64,000 bases of DNA from Corynebacterium lemuris (GTDB lineage Bacteria > Actinomycetota > Actinomycetes > Mycobacteriales > Mycobacteriaceae). Position 1 is the stretch's first letter. Every line of letters starts with the position of its first letter. Under the pieces are notes generated by a model. The model was not told where the DNA came from. It ran no database searches and worked only from the letters and a program-made list of their open reading frames with translations. Shown here piece after piece: positions 1 to 8,823 of the stretch. The stretch is taken from positions 62,001 through 126,000 of the forward strand of contig NZ_JANWTC010000002.1 of the NCBI RefSeq assembly GCF_024919295.1, read 5' to 3'. Both the position numbers and the translations under genes were made by a program.

Positions 1-849
1 GGCGGCCCCGTCCGCCGCCTGCCGGACGGGCGTCCCGAACCCTGGGAGGGACACGGTGATCTGGCCCTGCTCGACCATGACGACCCCCGCACCGCCGAGC
101 TCGTCGTCGACGTGATGAACCACTGGCTCGACCGCGGCATCGCCGGCTGGCGCCTCGACGTCGCCTACTCCGTGCCCACCTGGTTCTGGGCACAGGTCGT
201 CGGCCGGGTCCGGCAGCGACATCCGGACGCGGTATTCCTCGGCGAAATCATCCACGGCGACTACGCTGCGCTGATCACCGAGGGGCACCTGGACACCGTC
301 ACCCAGTACGAGCTGTGGAAAGCCATCTGGAGCTCGATCAAGGACGTGAACTTCCACGAACTGGCCCATGCCCTGGGACGCCATCGGGAGTTCATGGCAG
401 CCGGCCCCATGCAGACCTTCGTGGGCAACCACGACGTCGACCGCATCGCCAGCACCGTCGGCGATGAGGGGGCAGCGCTGGCGGCCGTGCTGCTGTTGAC
501 CCTGCCGGGCGTGCCCAGCATCTACTACGGCGATGAACAGGCCTTCCGCGGGGTCAAGGGCACCGGTTTCGCCACCGACGACCCCATCCGGCCCGCTCTG
601 CCGGAAACCCCGGCGGTGCTCTCACTCCCGGCTGCCGCCATGTTCGAGCTCCACCGCGAGCTCATCGCCCTGCGCCGCCGCCACCCCTGGCTCACCCGCG
701 GGCAGGTCGAGGTGCTGGACACCACCAACGAGACCATCCGTTACGCCGTCACCGGGGGCGGCCACCGCCTCGAGGCGACGCTGACATCCGCCCCGGCCTC
801 CGTGGAACTCGTCTTCGACGACGGGGAGCGCTTCGCTGCCCAGTGGTGA
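1..849 (+). CDS. GH13 alpha-amylase-family glycosidase (5' truncated)
   Basis: The reading frame is open from base 1, so the N-terminus lies outside the window. The visible part covers the second half of a GH13 (beta/alpha)8 barrel: GWRLDVAY carries the catalytic Asp nucleophile, FLGEI the acid/base Glu, and GNHDVDRI the transition-state Asp. PGVPSIYYGDEQ is the usual barrel end, followed by a short beta C-terminal domain. Such enzymes hydrolyse alpha-glucosidic bonds in maltodextrins or related sugars. No sorting or secretion feature can be judged without the N-terminus. Substrate class (maltodextrin or cyclodextrin type) cannot be fixed from this fragment. Confidence 0.9.
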   Translation, partial: GGPVRRLPDGRPEPWEGHGDLALLDHDDPRTAELVVDVMNHWLDRGIAGWRLDVAYSVPTWFWAQVVGRVRQRHPDAVFLGEIIHGDYAALITEGHLDTVTQYELWKAIWSSIKDVNFHELAHALGRHREFMAAGPMQTFVGNHDVDRIASTVGDEGAALAAVLLLTLPGVPSIYYGDEQAFRGVKGTGFATDDPIRPALPETPAVLSLPAAAMFELHRELIALRRRHPWLTRGQVEVLDTTNETIRYAVTGGGHRLEATLTSAPASVELVFDDGERFAAQW

Positions 850-871
850 ACCGGCCGGGACAACGGAAAAT

Positions 872-899
872 CCCCGCTCACCGTGACCGGTGGGCGGGG
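872..899. terminator. Bidirectional terminator between convergent genes
   Basis: Eleven-base arms (CCCCGCTCACC / GGTGGGCGGGG, one G-T wobble) with a 6-nt loop lie between the converging glycosidase and MFS genes. On the minus strand the hairpin is followed by ATTTTCC, which favours the MFS gene as its main user. Confidence 0.75.
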
Positions 900-925
900 A
901 CAGTATCCGTCAGGGGGAGGAGCGC

Positions 926-2317
926 CTAATTGGCGTTGAGTGCGGGCTCTCCTTTGGCCGGGGCAACCGGCTCGGAGGAGGAGACGATCTCAGCCTCGGC
1001 GGGGGAGCGCGGAATGAGGAAGGTGGCCACGGCACCGACCAGGGCAGCGCCGGCGAAGATCCAGAAGGAGACGGTCGGACCGAAACCGGCACCGATGATC
1101 AGGCCGCCGATGGCCGGGCCGACGATGCCGCCGAGTCGGCCGAAGCCGGCGACCCAGGAGACACCCGCGGCACGGGAGGCGGTGCCGTAGTAGTTGGAGG
1201 CCAGGCCGTAGGTGAGGACCTGGGTGCCGATGACACCGATGCCGGCCATGATGATGAACGGGTACATCGGGGCAACGGAGGTGAACAGCGGCAGGATCGC
1301 CAGGGACGCTGCAGCCAGGGCGAAGGTGGAGGTGATGACGGCCTTGGCGCCGATGCGGTCGGCGATCCAGGAGGCGGTCAGGCCGCCGATGACGGCACCA
1401 CCGTTGAGGAAGAGCAGGGAGTACAGGGAATCATGGGCGTTGGCGCCGTTGGCCTGCATGATCTTCGGCAGCCAGGTGTTCAGGCCGTAGGTGGACAGCA
1501 GGCCGATGAAGGACATCACACCGATGAGGACGGTGCCGATGAGATAGGAGCGGGAGAAGATGCCGGCGAAACCGGTCTTCTCCAGATCGGAGCGGGCACC
1601 GGAGGTGGCGGCGGGCGCGGTGGCCGGCTCGGCCAGGAACTTCTCCTCCGGCAGACCGTGACGGACGCAGACTGCACGGGCGTCGGCCTTGCGGCCACGG
1701 GCGACGAGCCAGCGCGGGGACTCCGGCAGGGCGAAGAATGCCAGGGGCAGCAGGAAGAGGATGGGGGTCGCGCCGATCCAGAACAGACCACGCCAGCCGA
1801 CCATGTCCTCGAGGCTGAGGGCGAAGAGGGAGGCCATGACGCCACCCATGGGAACGCCGGAGTAGACGATGGCGTTGAAGAGGTTGCGGCGGTTGGCGGG
1901 GGCGAACTCCGCGATGATGGCGCCACCGGTGGCGACGATCATGCCGACACCCAGGCCGGTGACGAAGCGCAGGAAGCCGAACATGGTGATGGAGGTGGCC
2001 ATGGCGGTCAGGCCCATGCCGACGGAGAACCAGGCGATGGCGGTGAGCATGACCTTGCGGCGGCCGATGCGGTCGCCGATGGCGCCGGCGGACAGGGCGC
2101 CGATCAGGACACCGATCATGGCGTAGGAGCCGAGGGTGCCGGCGACGGCGGGGGAGAGCTGGCCGATGTGGCTGGGGTCCTCGAGCAGGGAGGACAGGAC
2201 GGCGCCGTAGATGACGAGGTCATAGCCGTCGAAGAGGATGGAGATGCCGACGACTGCCAGGACGAGGTACACCGTGCGGCGGTGCGCCGGCGATGCCCAG
2301 GTTTCGGTGGTGTTCAC
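926..2317 (-). CDS. MFS transporter, aromatic acid:H+ symporter type
   Basis: A 463-aa protein with twelve predicted membrane segments. The first helix carries DGYDLVIYGAVL, the acidic TM1 signature of the AAHS family (BenK/PcaK-like carriers of benzoate, hydroxybenzoates or protocatechuate). The loop after TM2 reads GDRIGRRKV, the MFS motif A. I place the start at a GTG preceded by GAAGGAAG; the open frame runs 26 codons further up without membrane character. It stands alone on the minus strand, with no aromatic-degradation genes beside it here. The substrate is inferred from family only. Confidence 0.85.
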   Translation of the reverse strand: MNTTETWASPAHRRTVYLVLAVVGISILFDGYDLVIYGAVLSSLLEDPSHIGQLSPAVAGTLGSYAMIGVLIGALSAGAIGDRIGRRKVMLTAIAWFSVGMGLTAMATSITMFGFLRFVTGLGVGMIVATGGAIIAEFAPANRRNLFNAIVYSGVPMGGVMASLFALSLEDMVGWRGLFWIGATPILFLLPLAFFALPESPRWLVARGRKADARAVCVRHGLPEEKFLAEPATAPAATSGARSDLEKTGFAGIFSRSYLIGTVLIGVMSFIGLLSTYGLNTWLPKIMQANGANAHDSLYSLLFLNGGAVIGGLTASWIADRIGAKAVITSTFALAAASLAILPLFTSVAPMYPFIIMAGIGVIGTQVLTYGLASNYYGTASRAAGVSWVAGFGRLGGIVGPAIGGLIIGAGFGPTVSFWIFAGAALVGAVATFLIPRSPAEAEIVSSSEPVAPAKGEPALNAN

Positions 2318-2587
2318 TGTTCTTCCTTCTGTGGTCCGGATGACTTCCCTCTGTGACGGAGAGGATGACCGAACTGTAGAAGTGTTCCAGACCACATGAA
2401 ACTAGGGGCGTCCCTAGTAACTGCCCAGGGGTTAGTGGGCGAGTTTCATGGTCTGACCTGTGGGGATGGCGGGGCCGAGGTGTCCCCCCGCAGGTGGGTG
2501 GGGGTATCGGCAAATTTTTGGGGCGCACCTTTCCGGAGGCAGGTGCAATGCATTGCGGTTTCGGAAACCCCTGTGCGGGGGTGAACA

Positions 2588-2629
2588 AAAGGGCGCTGAA
2601 CGAACTTTGATGTTCGTTCAGCGCCCTTT
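2588..2629 (-). terminator. Strong intrinsic terminator of the DUF5997 gene
   Basis: Perfect 18-bp inverted repeat (AAAGGGCGCTGAACGAAC and its complement) with a 6-nt loop. It lies 18 bases past the DUF5997 stop codon, and the minus-strand copy ends in a T-rich tail (CCCTTTTGTT). Confidence 0.9.
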
Positions 2630-2647
2630 CTGCTGGTAGAGGGACTG

Positions 2648-2986
2648 TCAGTCCTCGGTTTCCGCGGCCGGGTTCTCGCGGCCCTCGGCCAGGGCGGTGC
2701 GGGCGGCGCGCAGCCAGTCAGGCTGATCCTCCAGCAGCGCCTTGATCTCGGCGGTGGTCAACGGCTGGTCCAGGTCATTGCGCTTGAGCGCGGTGACGGT
2801 GATGCCCAGCTTCTGGGCGACGACCGGACGCGGGTGCGGGCCTGTCCGGCGCAGCTCAGCGAGCCACTCCGGCGGGGTCTCCTGCAGGGCCTTGAGCTCT
2901 GCGTGGGTGACGGCGTTGTTCTGGAACTCCTCCGGGGTTGCGGGCAGGTAGATGCCCAGCTTCTTGGCCGCGGTCTGCGGCTTCAT
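2648..2986 (-). CDS. DUF5997 family protein with an internal duplication
   Basis: A 112-aa soluble protein beginning MKPQTAAKKLGIYLPATPEE, which I recognise as the actinobacterial DUF5997 family of unknown function. It contains two similar units: residues about 6-48 and 54-98 both follow the plan KLGI, about 17-21 residues, T-AE-(L/I)-KAL-E-P-(E/D)-WL-R. I use the ATG in front of KPQT; a GTG 13 codons upstream is possible. Its start is 63 bases from the divergent LysR-effector-domain gene, so both probably share a control region. The units could be small helical or DNA-binding folds, but that is inference. Confidence 0.8.
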   Translation of the reverse strand: MKPQTAAKKLGIYLPATPEEFQNNAVTHAELKALQETPPEWLAELRRTGPHPRPVVAQKLGITVTALKRNDLDQPLTTAEIKALLEDQPDWLRAARTALAEGRENPAAETED

Positions 2987-3049
2987 TGCTCGACCGGAAG
3001 GCTGACGTACGGACTCTTCATTCACACCCCCAACGGTAGCATTACCCCC

Positions 3050-3706
3050 ATGCTGCGCCTGAGTTTCGTCACCGGCACCGAACCCGGCAAGTGGTTCACC
3101 CGCTTCCGGGACCGCACCGCCCACGGGCGGTTGCTCGCCACTGATTCGGAGGATCCGGTCGCCGAGCTTCTCGACGCCCGCGCCGACCTCGCCCTCGCCC
3201 GCCTGCCCGACCCACGTGTCACCGACGAGCATCACGTGGTCGAGCTCTACCGGGAGGCCCCCGGCATCGCCCTGCCGAAGGACAGCGAGCTCACGCTCCT
3301 GGCGGAACTCACCCCGGGGGATATCGAGGGCGAGATCATCAACTGGTCCACCCCGCCGGACGGCCGGATCGACATCCCTGCGGTCCGTACCGGGCTGCAG
3401 GTGGTGGCCGCGAACGTCGGGGTGCTCATCGCCCCTCGCCCACTCCTCCGGGTGCTCGCGCGCAAACAGATCGAGCACCGGGACTTTGTCGGCGGTGTCC
3501 CGGCCACCACCATCGCGCTGGTCTGGCGGAGGGCTGACGACTCGGAGGCGATCCAGGATTTCGTCGGCATCGCCAAGGGGCGCACCCCCAACTCCTCCCG
3601 CCAGGCCGCACCGAAACGCACCGCCCGGGAGAAGACGCTGGCAAAGCAGCAGCGCCGGGCAGCGGGTGGCGCAGATGGGCGGGCGCGCCGGTCGCGTCGA
3701 GGATAG
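3050..3706 (+). CDS. LysR substrate-binding domain protein lacking the HTH domain
   Basis: A 218-aa protein starting directly with the effector fold (MLRLSFVTGTEPGKWFTRF). It continues with ARADLALARLPDP and ANVGVLIAPRPLLRVL, both typical of LysR periplasmic-binding-like domains. A normal LysR regulator is about 300 aa and begins with a winged HTH; none is present upstream in frame, because that stretch is the complement of the DUF5997 gene. The C-terminal 40 residues are strongly basic (RQAAPKRTAREKTLAKQQRR), which could bind nucleic acid. Divergent from DUF5997; a functional pair is plausible. Confidence 0.8.
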   Translation: MLRLSFVTGTEPGKWFTRFRDRTAHGRLLATDSEDPVAELLDARADLALARLPDPRVTDEHHVVELYREAPGIALPKDSELTLLAELTPGDIEGEIINWSTPPDGRIDIPAVRTGLQVVAANVGVLIAPRPLLRVLARKQIEHRDFVGGVPATTIALVWRRADDSEAIQDFVGIAKGRTPNSSRQAAPKRTAREKTLAKQQRRAAGGADGRARRSRRG

Positions 3707-3781
3707 CTGCATTTCCGCCCCTGTGGTGAAGAACACATATAAACTATCGGTCACATGTCCGCCCAGAATAAGGAATCCATC

Positions 3782-4366
3782 ATGAAGACCACTGCATTGA
3801 CCCGACGCCTGCTCGCCGGAGCTGCGGCGCTGACCCTGAGCTTCGGCGTCGTCGCCTGCGCCGACGACGGTGACAGCGCGGGGGAGACCACCGCGACAGA
3901 GACCACCGCCACCACCACCGACGAGGAGGCCACCGAGGCCACCACGCCTTCCGTGGACGCGGACGCGGAAGCACTGGCCACCGGCGAGGATGTCATGGTC
4001 GAGACCGCTGAGGGCACTGTCGGCATCTCCGCCGCCGCGGCTGCCGCTCTCGAGGAGTTCACCGCCGGATGGGGCACGCCCGAGACCATCGAGAACAATG
4101 ACGTCGGCCAGGTCCTCGCCATCTACCCGGAAGGCAACCTCGCGGTGTTCTCCGAGGAGACCGGCGCCGTGCCCGTGGGTGGCGAGATCGCCAACGAGTG
4201 GCTCGACGGTGGCGGCCTGGAGAACTCCATCGGCCTGCCGACCGCCCCGGAGGCTGACGCCCCGGAGGGCAACGGCCAGGTCCAGGAGTTCACCAACGGC
4301 ACCATCTCCTGGTTGGCTGATGAGGACGGCGAGTTCTCCATCGACGTCCAGGAGGACGAGAACTAA
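3782..4366 (+). CDS. LGFP-repeat lipoprotein
   Basis: A 194-aa protein with a lipoprotein signal: basic MKTTALTRRLL, a hydrophobic core, then the lipobox VVAC at about residue 26. The lipidated Cys is followed by a Thr/Glu-rich, low-complexity linker (about residues 30-60). The C-terminal half has an LGFP-type unit (IGLPTAPE ... VQEFTNGTISW), a repeat known from envelope proteins of mycolic-acid bacteria. It is probably anchored outside the membrane in the cell wall. The start is the ATG after AAGGAATC; an upstream ATG nine codons earlier would spoil the signal peptide. Confidence 0.85.
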   Translation: MKTTALTRRLLAGAAALTLSFGVVACADDGDSAGETTATETTATTTDEEATEATTPSVDADAEALATGEDVMVETAEGTVGISAAAAAALEEFTAGWGTPETIENNDVGQVLAIYPEGNLAVFSEETGAVPVGGEIANEWLDGGGLENSIGLPTAPEADAPEGNGQVQEFTNGTISWLADEDGEFSIDVQEDEN

Positions 4367-4379
4367 CCCGGGTCATCTC

Positions 4380-4427
4380 GCTGTCAGATGAGCTTCAGTT
4401 GCAGTTAGGTGAAGTTCATCTGACAGC
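4380..4427. terminator. Long inverted repeat after the LGFP gene, probable terminator
   Basis: Arms of 18 bases (GCTGTCAGATGAGCTTCA at 4380-4397 and its complement at 4410-4427, one mismatch) around a 12-nt loop, 14 bases beyond the stop codon. There is no clean T-run, so a processing structure or protein-binding palindrome remains possible. Confidence 0.55.
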
Positions 4428-4600
4428 CATGTAATTCTCCCTCTTCGTGTGCCTGCGGGGGTTAGCCTGAGGGCAACCGGATGAACCACCATCCGGCCCG
4501 CGTCCGTCCCCGAGTCGGTACCGGCTCGACGGCCGTGTTCCGAGATGATTCCCGTGGCGCTGACGGGTACCCGGGCCGCCACCCCAGGGGAGCCCGCGCC

Positions 4601-5974
4601 ATGTTCGACTCGACCACCGACCACCTCACCGCCCGCCACCCGGACGACCATTCGGCCGTCGACCTCCGTACCTACGTCATCGACACCTCCGTGCTGCTCA
4701 GCGACCCGTGGGCGCTGCGCAAGTTCTCCGAGCACGAGGTCGTCCTGCCGGTGGTGGTGATCACGGAGCTGGAGGGCAAGCGTCACCACCCGGAGCTCGG
4801 CTGGTTCGCCCGGCAGGCTCTGCGGATGCTCGAGGATCTGCGCGCCACCTACGAACGTCTCGATCAGCCCGTGCCGGTCAACGTCGAGGGCGGCACCCTG
4901 CGCGTGGAACTCAACCACCAGGACCAGTCCCATCTGCCGGCAGCCTTCCGCGGTGCAGAGGGCGACCACCGCATCCTCGCGTGCGCCCTCAACCTGCAGC
5001 AGGAGGGCCGGGACACGACGCTGGTGACCAAGGACGTGCCCCTGCGGGTCAAGGCCGGGGCCGTGGGCCTGCGGGCGGACGAGTATCACGCGCAGGACGT
5101 CGTGCTCACCGGTTATACCGGCATCACCGACGTGCACACCGACGCCGGAACCATTGACACCCTCTACCGCGAGGGCGAGATCGAGCTGCCGGACGGGGCC
5201 CTCACCGACACCGGTGACTTCGTCGCCGAGCTGCCCGTCCACTGCGGCATCCGGCTGACCACCTCCACCCAGTCCGCCCTGGGGCGGGTCACCCGCGACG
5301 GTGTGGTGCGCCTGGTCCGCGGTGACCAGCAGGCATTCGGTCTGCATGGACGTTCCGCGGAACAGCGCATCGCACTCGATCTGCTGCTGGACAACACCGT
5401 GGGCATCGTCTCCATCGGTGGCCGGGCGGGCACCGGCAAGTCGGCACTGGCGTTGTGCGCCGGACTGGAGGCCGTGCTCGAGCGCAACGAGCACCGGCGC
5501 ATCGTGGTCTTCCGTCCCCTCTATGCCGTCGGCGGCCAGAACCTCGGTTACCTGCCCGGCTCCGAGACGGAGAAGATGAATCCCTGGGCGCAGGCCGTCT
5601 TCGACACCCTCGACGGACTGGTCTCCGACAACGTCATGGAGGAGATCCAGGCCCGCGAGCTCATCGAGGTGCTGCCGCTGACGCACATCCGTGGCCGCTC
5701 CCTCCACGATTCCTTCGTCATCGTCGACGAGGCCCAGTCGCTGGAGCGCAACGTCCTGCTCACCGTCCTGTCCCGCCTCGGCCGGGGTTCGCGAGTGGTG
5801 CTCACCCATGACGTGGCGCAGCGGGACAACCTGCGGGTGGGACGACATGACGGGGTGCAGGCGGTGATCGAGAAGCTCAAGGGCCACGAGCTCTTCGGAC
5901 ACATCACACTGCAGCGTTCCGAGCGTTCCGCCATCGCGGAACTGGTCACTGACCTGCTGGAGGACGGGAAGTAG
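4601..5974 (+). CDS. PIN-PhoH family ATPase (PhoH2 type)
   Basis: A 457-aa cytoplasmic protein with two domains. The N-terminal PIN domain (about residues 20-150) has acidic nuclease positions in [19 protein letters not shown] and DHRILACAL. The C-terminal PhoH ATPase has Walker A GRAGTGKS (K280) and Walker B FVIVDEAQ (D376, E377), followed by [10 protein letters not shown]. PhoH2 proteins are described as RNA helicase/ribonuclease fusions, related to PIN toxin-antitoxin systems. I chose the ATG behind AGGGGAG with 8-base spacing; the open frame extends 40 codons further but lacks family sequence. It appears monocistronic. Confidence 0.9.
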   Translation: MFDSTTDHLTARHPDDHSAVDLRTYVIDTSVLLSDPWALRKFSEHEVVLPVVVITELEGKRHHPELGWFARQALRMLEDLRATYERLDQPVPVNVEGGTLRVELNHQDQSHLPAAFRGAEGDHRILACALNLQQEGRDTTLVTKDVPLRVKAGAVGLRADEYHAQDVVLTGYTGITDVHTDAGTIDTLYREGEIELPDGALTDTGDFVAELPVHCGIRLTTSTQSALGRVTRDGVVRLVRGDQQAFGLHGRSAEQRIALDLLLDNTVGIVSIGGRAGTGKSALALCAGLEAVLERNEHRRIVVFRPLYAVGGQNLGYLPGSETEKMNPWAQAVFDTLDGLVSDNVMEEIQARELIEVLPLTHIRGRSLHDSFVIVDEAQSLERNVLLTVLSRLGRGSRVVLTHDVAQRDNLRVGRHDGVQAVIEKLKGHELFGHITLQRSERSAIAELVTDLLEDGK

Positions 5975-6046
5975 GTGGCACGGGCCCCGGGACCCGGCTG
6001 TCGCCAGCGTTTGCGGGGCCCGACGGACGTGGGCGACAATGTTCGC

Positions 6047-6574
6047 ATGGCAGACGCGACGTTCACGCTCCGACCCATCCGGCCTGAGGACTATCCTCAG
6101 GTCCGCGCGATCTACGAGAGGGGTCTAGAATCAGGCCACGCCACGTATGAGACGCAGGCGCCGACCTGGGAACAGTTCTCCCGGGACAAGATACTGGAGA
6201 CCGTGTTCGTCGCCGTGGACAATGCGGACCCGGGCAAACTGCTGGGCTGGGTTGCCGCCGCCCCCATCTCCACCCGCGCCGTCTTCCACGGTGTCGTGGA
6301 GAACTCCATCTACATCCACCCTGATGCCCGCGGCCGCGGCGTGGCCGGTGCCCTCCTGGACAAGCTCGTCGAGGTATGCCGGGACCTGCACAAGTGGGGC
6401 ATCCATGCCTGGGTCTTCCCCGAGAACGAAGGTTCGGCCGCGCTGCACCGTTCGCGCGGCTTCGAGAAGGTCGGCACCTACCACCATCTGGCGAAGATGA
6501 CGTACGGCGACATGGCCGGTCAGTGGCGCGACACCGACATCTACGAACTGCTGCTGCCCAAGCCGGGGGAGTAG
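6047..6574 (+). CDS. GNAT N-acetyltransferase, phosphinothricin/methionine-sulfoximine type
   Basis: A 175-aa single-domain GNAT enzyme. The acetyl-CoA loop is RGRGVAGALLDKL, preceded by NSIYIHPDA, and the C-terminal LHRSRGFEKVGTYHHLAKM is typical of the Pat/MddA (YncA) subfamily. These acetylate phosphinothricin, methionine sulfoximine/sulfone or similar amino acids. Start ATG follows a long untranslated stretch after phoH. Its stop codon touches the stop of the convergent efflux gene with no spacer, so both transcripts must overlap. Confidence 0.85.
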   Translation: MADATFTLRPIRPEDYPQVRAIYERGLESGHATYETQAPTWEQFSRDKILETVFVAVDNADPGKLLGWVAAAPISTRAVFHGVVENSIYIHPDARGRGVAGALLDKLVEVCRDLHKWGIHAWVFPENEGSAALHRSRGFEKVGTYHHLAKMTYGDMAGQWRDTDIYELLLPKPGE

Positions 6575-8137
6575 CTAATCGATCGTCTCCTTGAGCTTGT
6601 CCTGTCTGACCGGCAGCAGGATGAACAGGGCAAAGGCGGTCAGGGGGACCATGAGCAGGAAGATCGGTGTCAGGCCGTCGTTGTAGCTGCTGAGCACCAC
6701 CTCACGGATGGGCCCGGGCAGATTGACCACACCCGCCGGGGTCAGGGAGTTCGCCCCGCCCCCAGCCTCGGAGAACTGCTCGGCATAGGCGGCACCCTGC
6801 TCGCCCAGCTGCGCAAAGGCGCCGGGCAGACGGTCGCTGAGATTGGACTGCAGGTTGTGGATGAACATCGAACCGACCAGGGCGGCACCGAGGGTGGAGC
6901 CGATCTGGCGGAAGAAGTTGTTTGCCGCGGTGGCGGTGCCCACGGCCGTGATGGGGAAGGAGTTCTGCACGATGAGCACGAGCACCTGCATGACCAGCCC
7001 CAGGCCGAAACCGAAGACGAAGAACAGGAAACCCAGCTGCACCAGGGAGGTCTCCACGGTCAGCCGCGACATCAGCCACAGCGCGACCGTCACGACGGCC
7101 ATGCCGACGATGGGGTAGGTCTTGTAGTTGCCGGACTTCGCGATGAGGAAGCCCACCACTGTCGAGGTACCGATCATGCCGACCATCATGGGGATCATCA
7201 TCAGGCCTGCGTCGGTCGGGGTCAGGGAGTGGACCATCTGCAGGTAGGTGGGCAGGTAGGCCAGTGCGCCCATCATCGCCAGGCCGAGCACGGTGCCCGC
7301 GACCGTGGTCAGCACCATGTTGCGGTTGCGGAACAGGCCCATCGGGATCAGCGGGTTGATGGCCCGGAACTCCACGAGGACGAACAGGATCGCGCCGATG
7401 ATGGTCGTGACCCCCAGCCCCAGGATCACCGGGTCACCCCACTCGTACTCGGTGCCGCCCCACGTGGACAGCAGGATGAGGGCGGCGGTGGTGACCGTCA
7501 TCAGGGCAGTGCCCAGCCAGTCGAAGCGGCGGTTCTCCCCGCTGCCGGTGCGCAGGTGCAGGACCAGCACGGAGACGATCAGGGCCAGCAGGCCGAGGGG
7601 GAGGTTGATCCACAGACCCCAGCGCCAGCCGGGACCGTCGGTGAACCAGCCGCCGAGGACCGGGCCGAGCACCGAGCTCACCCCGAACATCGCGCCCATA
7701 ACGCCCATGTACTTGCCGCGCTGACGTGCGGGGACGACCTCGGCGACGATCGCCTGGGAGCTGATCATCATGCCGCCGGCGCCGAAGCCCTGGATGGCGC
7801 GCGCCACGATGAGCAGCTCCATGGACTGTGCGAAACCGCCCATGGTGGAGCCGAGGACGAAGACGGCGATGCCGAAGATGTAGAGCCATTTGCGGCCCAC
7901 CATGTCACCGAGCTTGCCGAAGATCGGCATGGCGATGGTCATGGTCACCATGAACGCCGAGATGACCCAGCTCATGTGGTTGACGCCGCCGAGCTCGCCG
8001 ACGATGGTCGGGAGCGCAGTGGAGAAGATCATCTGCCCGAGCGAGCTCATGAGCATCGTGAGCAGGAGGGCCCCGAAGATGAGGCCGATGCGCGGGGCCT
8101 GCTTCTGCGCGCCCGGCGCGGGGGAGGTGGTTACCAA
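6575..8137 (-). CDS. DHA2-family MFS multidrug efflux transporter
   Basis: A 520-aa protein with about 14 membrane segments (EmrB/QacA type). Visible signatures are motif A (GKLGDMVGRKW) after TM2 and the antiporter motif C (GVSSVLGPVLGGW) in TM5. It would export drugs or toxic metabolites using the proton gradient. The start is TTG, preceded by AAAGGA seven bases away. That TTG overlaps the TAA of the upstream tetR gene (TTGGTAA), so translation is probably coupled and the pair is one operon repressed by the TetR protein. Substrate unknown. Confidence 0.9.
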   Translation of the reverse strand: MVTTSPAPGAQKQAPRIGLIFGALLLTMLMSSLGQMIFSTALPTIVGELGGVNHMSWVISAFMVTMTIAMPIFGKLGDMVGRKWLYIFGIAVFVLGSTMGGFAQSMELLIVARAIQGFGAGGMMISSQAIVAEVVPARQRGKYMGVMGAMFGVSSVLGPVLGGWFTDGPGWRWGLWINLPLGLLALIVSVLVLHLRTGSGENRRFDWLGTALMTVTTAALILLSTWGGTEYEWGDPVILGLGVTTIIGAILFVLVEFRAINPLIPMGLFRNRNMVLTTVAGTVLGLAMMGALAYLPTYLQMVHSLTPTDAGLMMIPMMVGMIGTSTVVGFLIAKSGNYKTYPIVGMAVVTVALWLMSRLTVETSLVQLGFLFFVFGFGLGLVMQVLVLIVQNSFPITAVGTATAANNFFRQIGSTLGAALVGSMFIHNLQSNLSDRLPGAFAQLGEQGAAYAEQFSEAGGGANSLTPAGVVNLPGPIREVVLSSYNDGLTPIFLLMVPLTAFALFILLPVRQDKLKETID

Positions 8138-8805
8138 GGCAGTTCCTTTGCGAAGTCAGAGATGATCCGGCCGGTCTCGGGGAGCATGCGCGCCCGGGTG
8201 GCGGAATCGGGGTGGGACTCGGTGCAGCGGGTCAGGCGGGAGACGTGCAGCCATACGCTCTCGCGGATGAGTCCCGAGATGATGGCGGCCTCGATCTCGG
8301 GGGGCTGGTCGGGTATCCGCCGGTCCCCGGGGTGGGCCTCGAGGTGGGCCACGACGAGCTGGTGCATCAGTTTCGCCTGTTCGCGGAAGCGGTTGACGGA
8401 CATGAGCGCCACGGAGGGTTCGGCGGCGAAGATGCGGTGGCGGCGTTCCCGCAGTTCTGTGAGGAAGTTCTGGTCAGCGCCGGCCTCGATGTCCTCGCTC
8501 TCCGCCTCGGTGGCGGTGGCGACGATGTGCTCGAGGGCGGAGCGGACCAGGTTGTCGGTGGGGGTGTCCACGAACAGTGCGCGGCGGTGCTCGGCGACGG
8601 TCATGGGCGGCAGACCGAGGACGGCCTCGTCCTTGGACTCCATGTAGTTGAAGAAGGTGCGGCGGGAGATCCCGGCGTCACGGCAGATCTCCTCGACGGT
8701 GACATTCTCGAAGCCGTGCTTCTCGACGAGTGCCGTCGCCGCGTCCTCAATCCGCCTGCGGGTCGCCTGGCGTTTGCGTTCACGGAGAGGGGTCTCATCA
8801 CTCAT
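8131..8805 (-). CDS. TetR-family transcriptional repressor
   Basis: A 224-aa regulator. Residues about 10-57 form the TetR HTH (ATRRRIEDAATALVEKHGF ... CRDAGISRRTFFNYMESKDE); the rest is a helical ligand-binding domain. It is the first gene of an operon with the DHA2 exporter, the standard arrangement for drug-induced efflux. The inverted repeats 19-43 bases upstream of its ATG are probably its own operator. The inferred -10 element ends only 7 bases before the ATG, so the mRNA may be leaderless. Confidence 0.9.
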   Translation of the reverse strand: MSDETPLRERKRQATRRRIEDAATALVEKHGFENVTVEEICRDAGISRRTFFNYMESKDEAVLGLPPMTVAEHRRALFVDTPTDNLVRSALEHIVATATEAESEDIEAGADQNFLTELRERRHRIFAAEPSVALMSVNRFREQAKLMHQLVVAHLEAHPGDRRIPDQPPEIEAAIISGLIRESVWLHVSRLTRCTESHPDSATRARMLPETGRIISDFAKELPW

Positions 8806-8823
8806 GAGGTCACACCTTACACC

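Noticed and set aside
926-2356. A very long plus-strand open frame (488 codons) opposite the MFS gene
   Set aside because: It is the complement of a clear 12-helix transporter; the product is low-complexity Gly/Asp/Gln-rich, as expected from an antisense GC-rich shadow.
6857-8647. A 596-codon plus-strand frame over the DHA2/TetR operon
   Set aside because: His/Asp/Glu/Gly-rich antisense shadow of two well-supported genes, with no domain.
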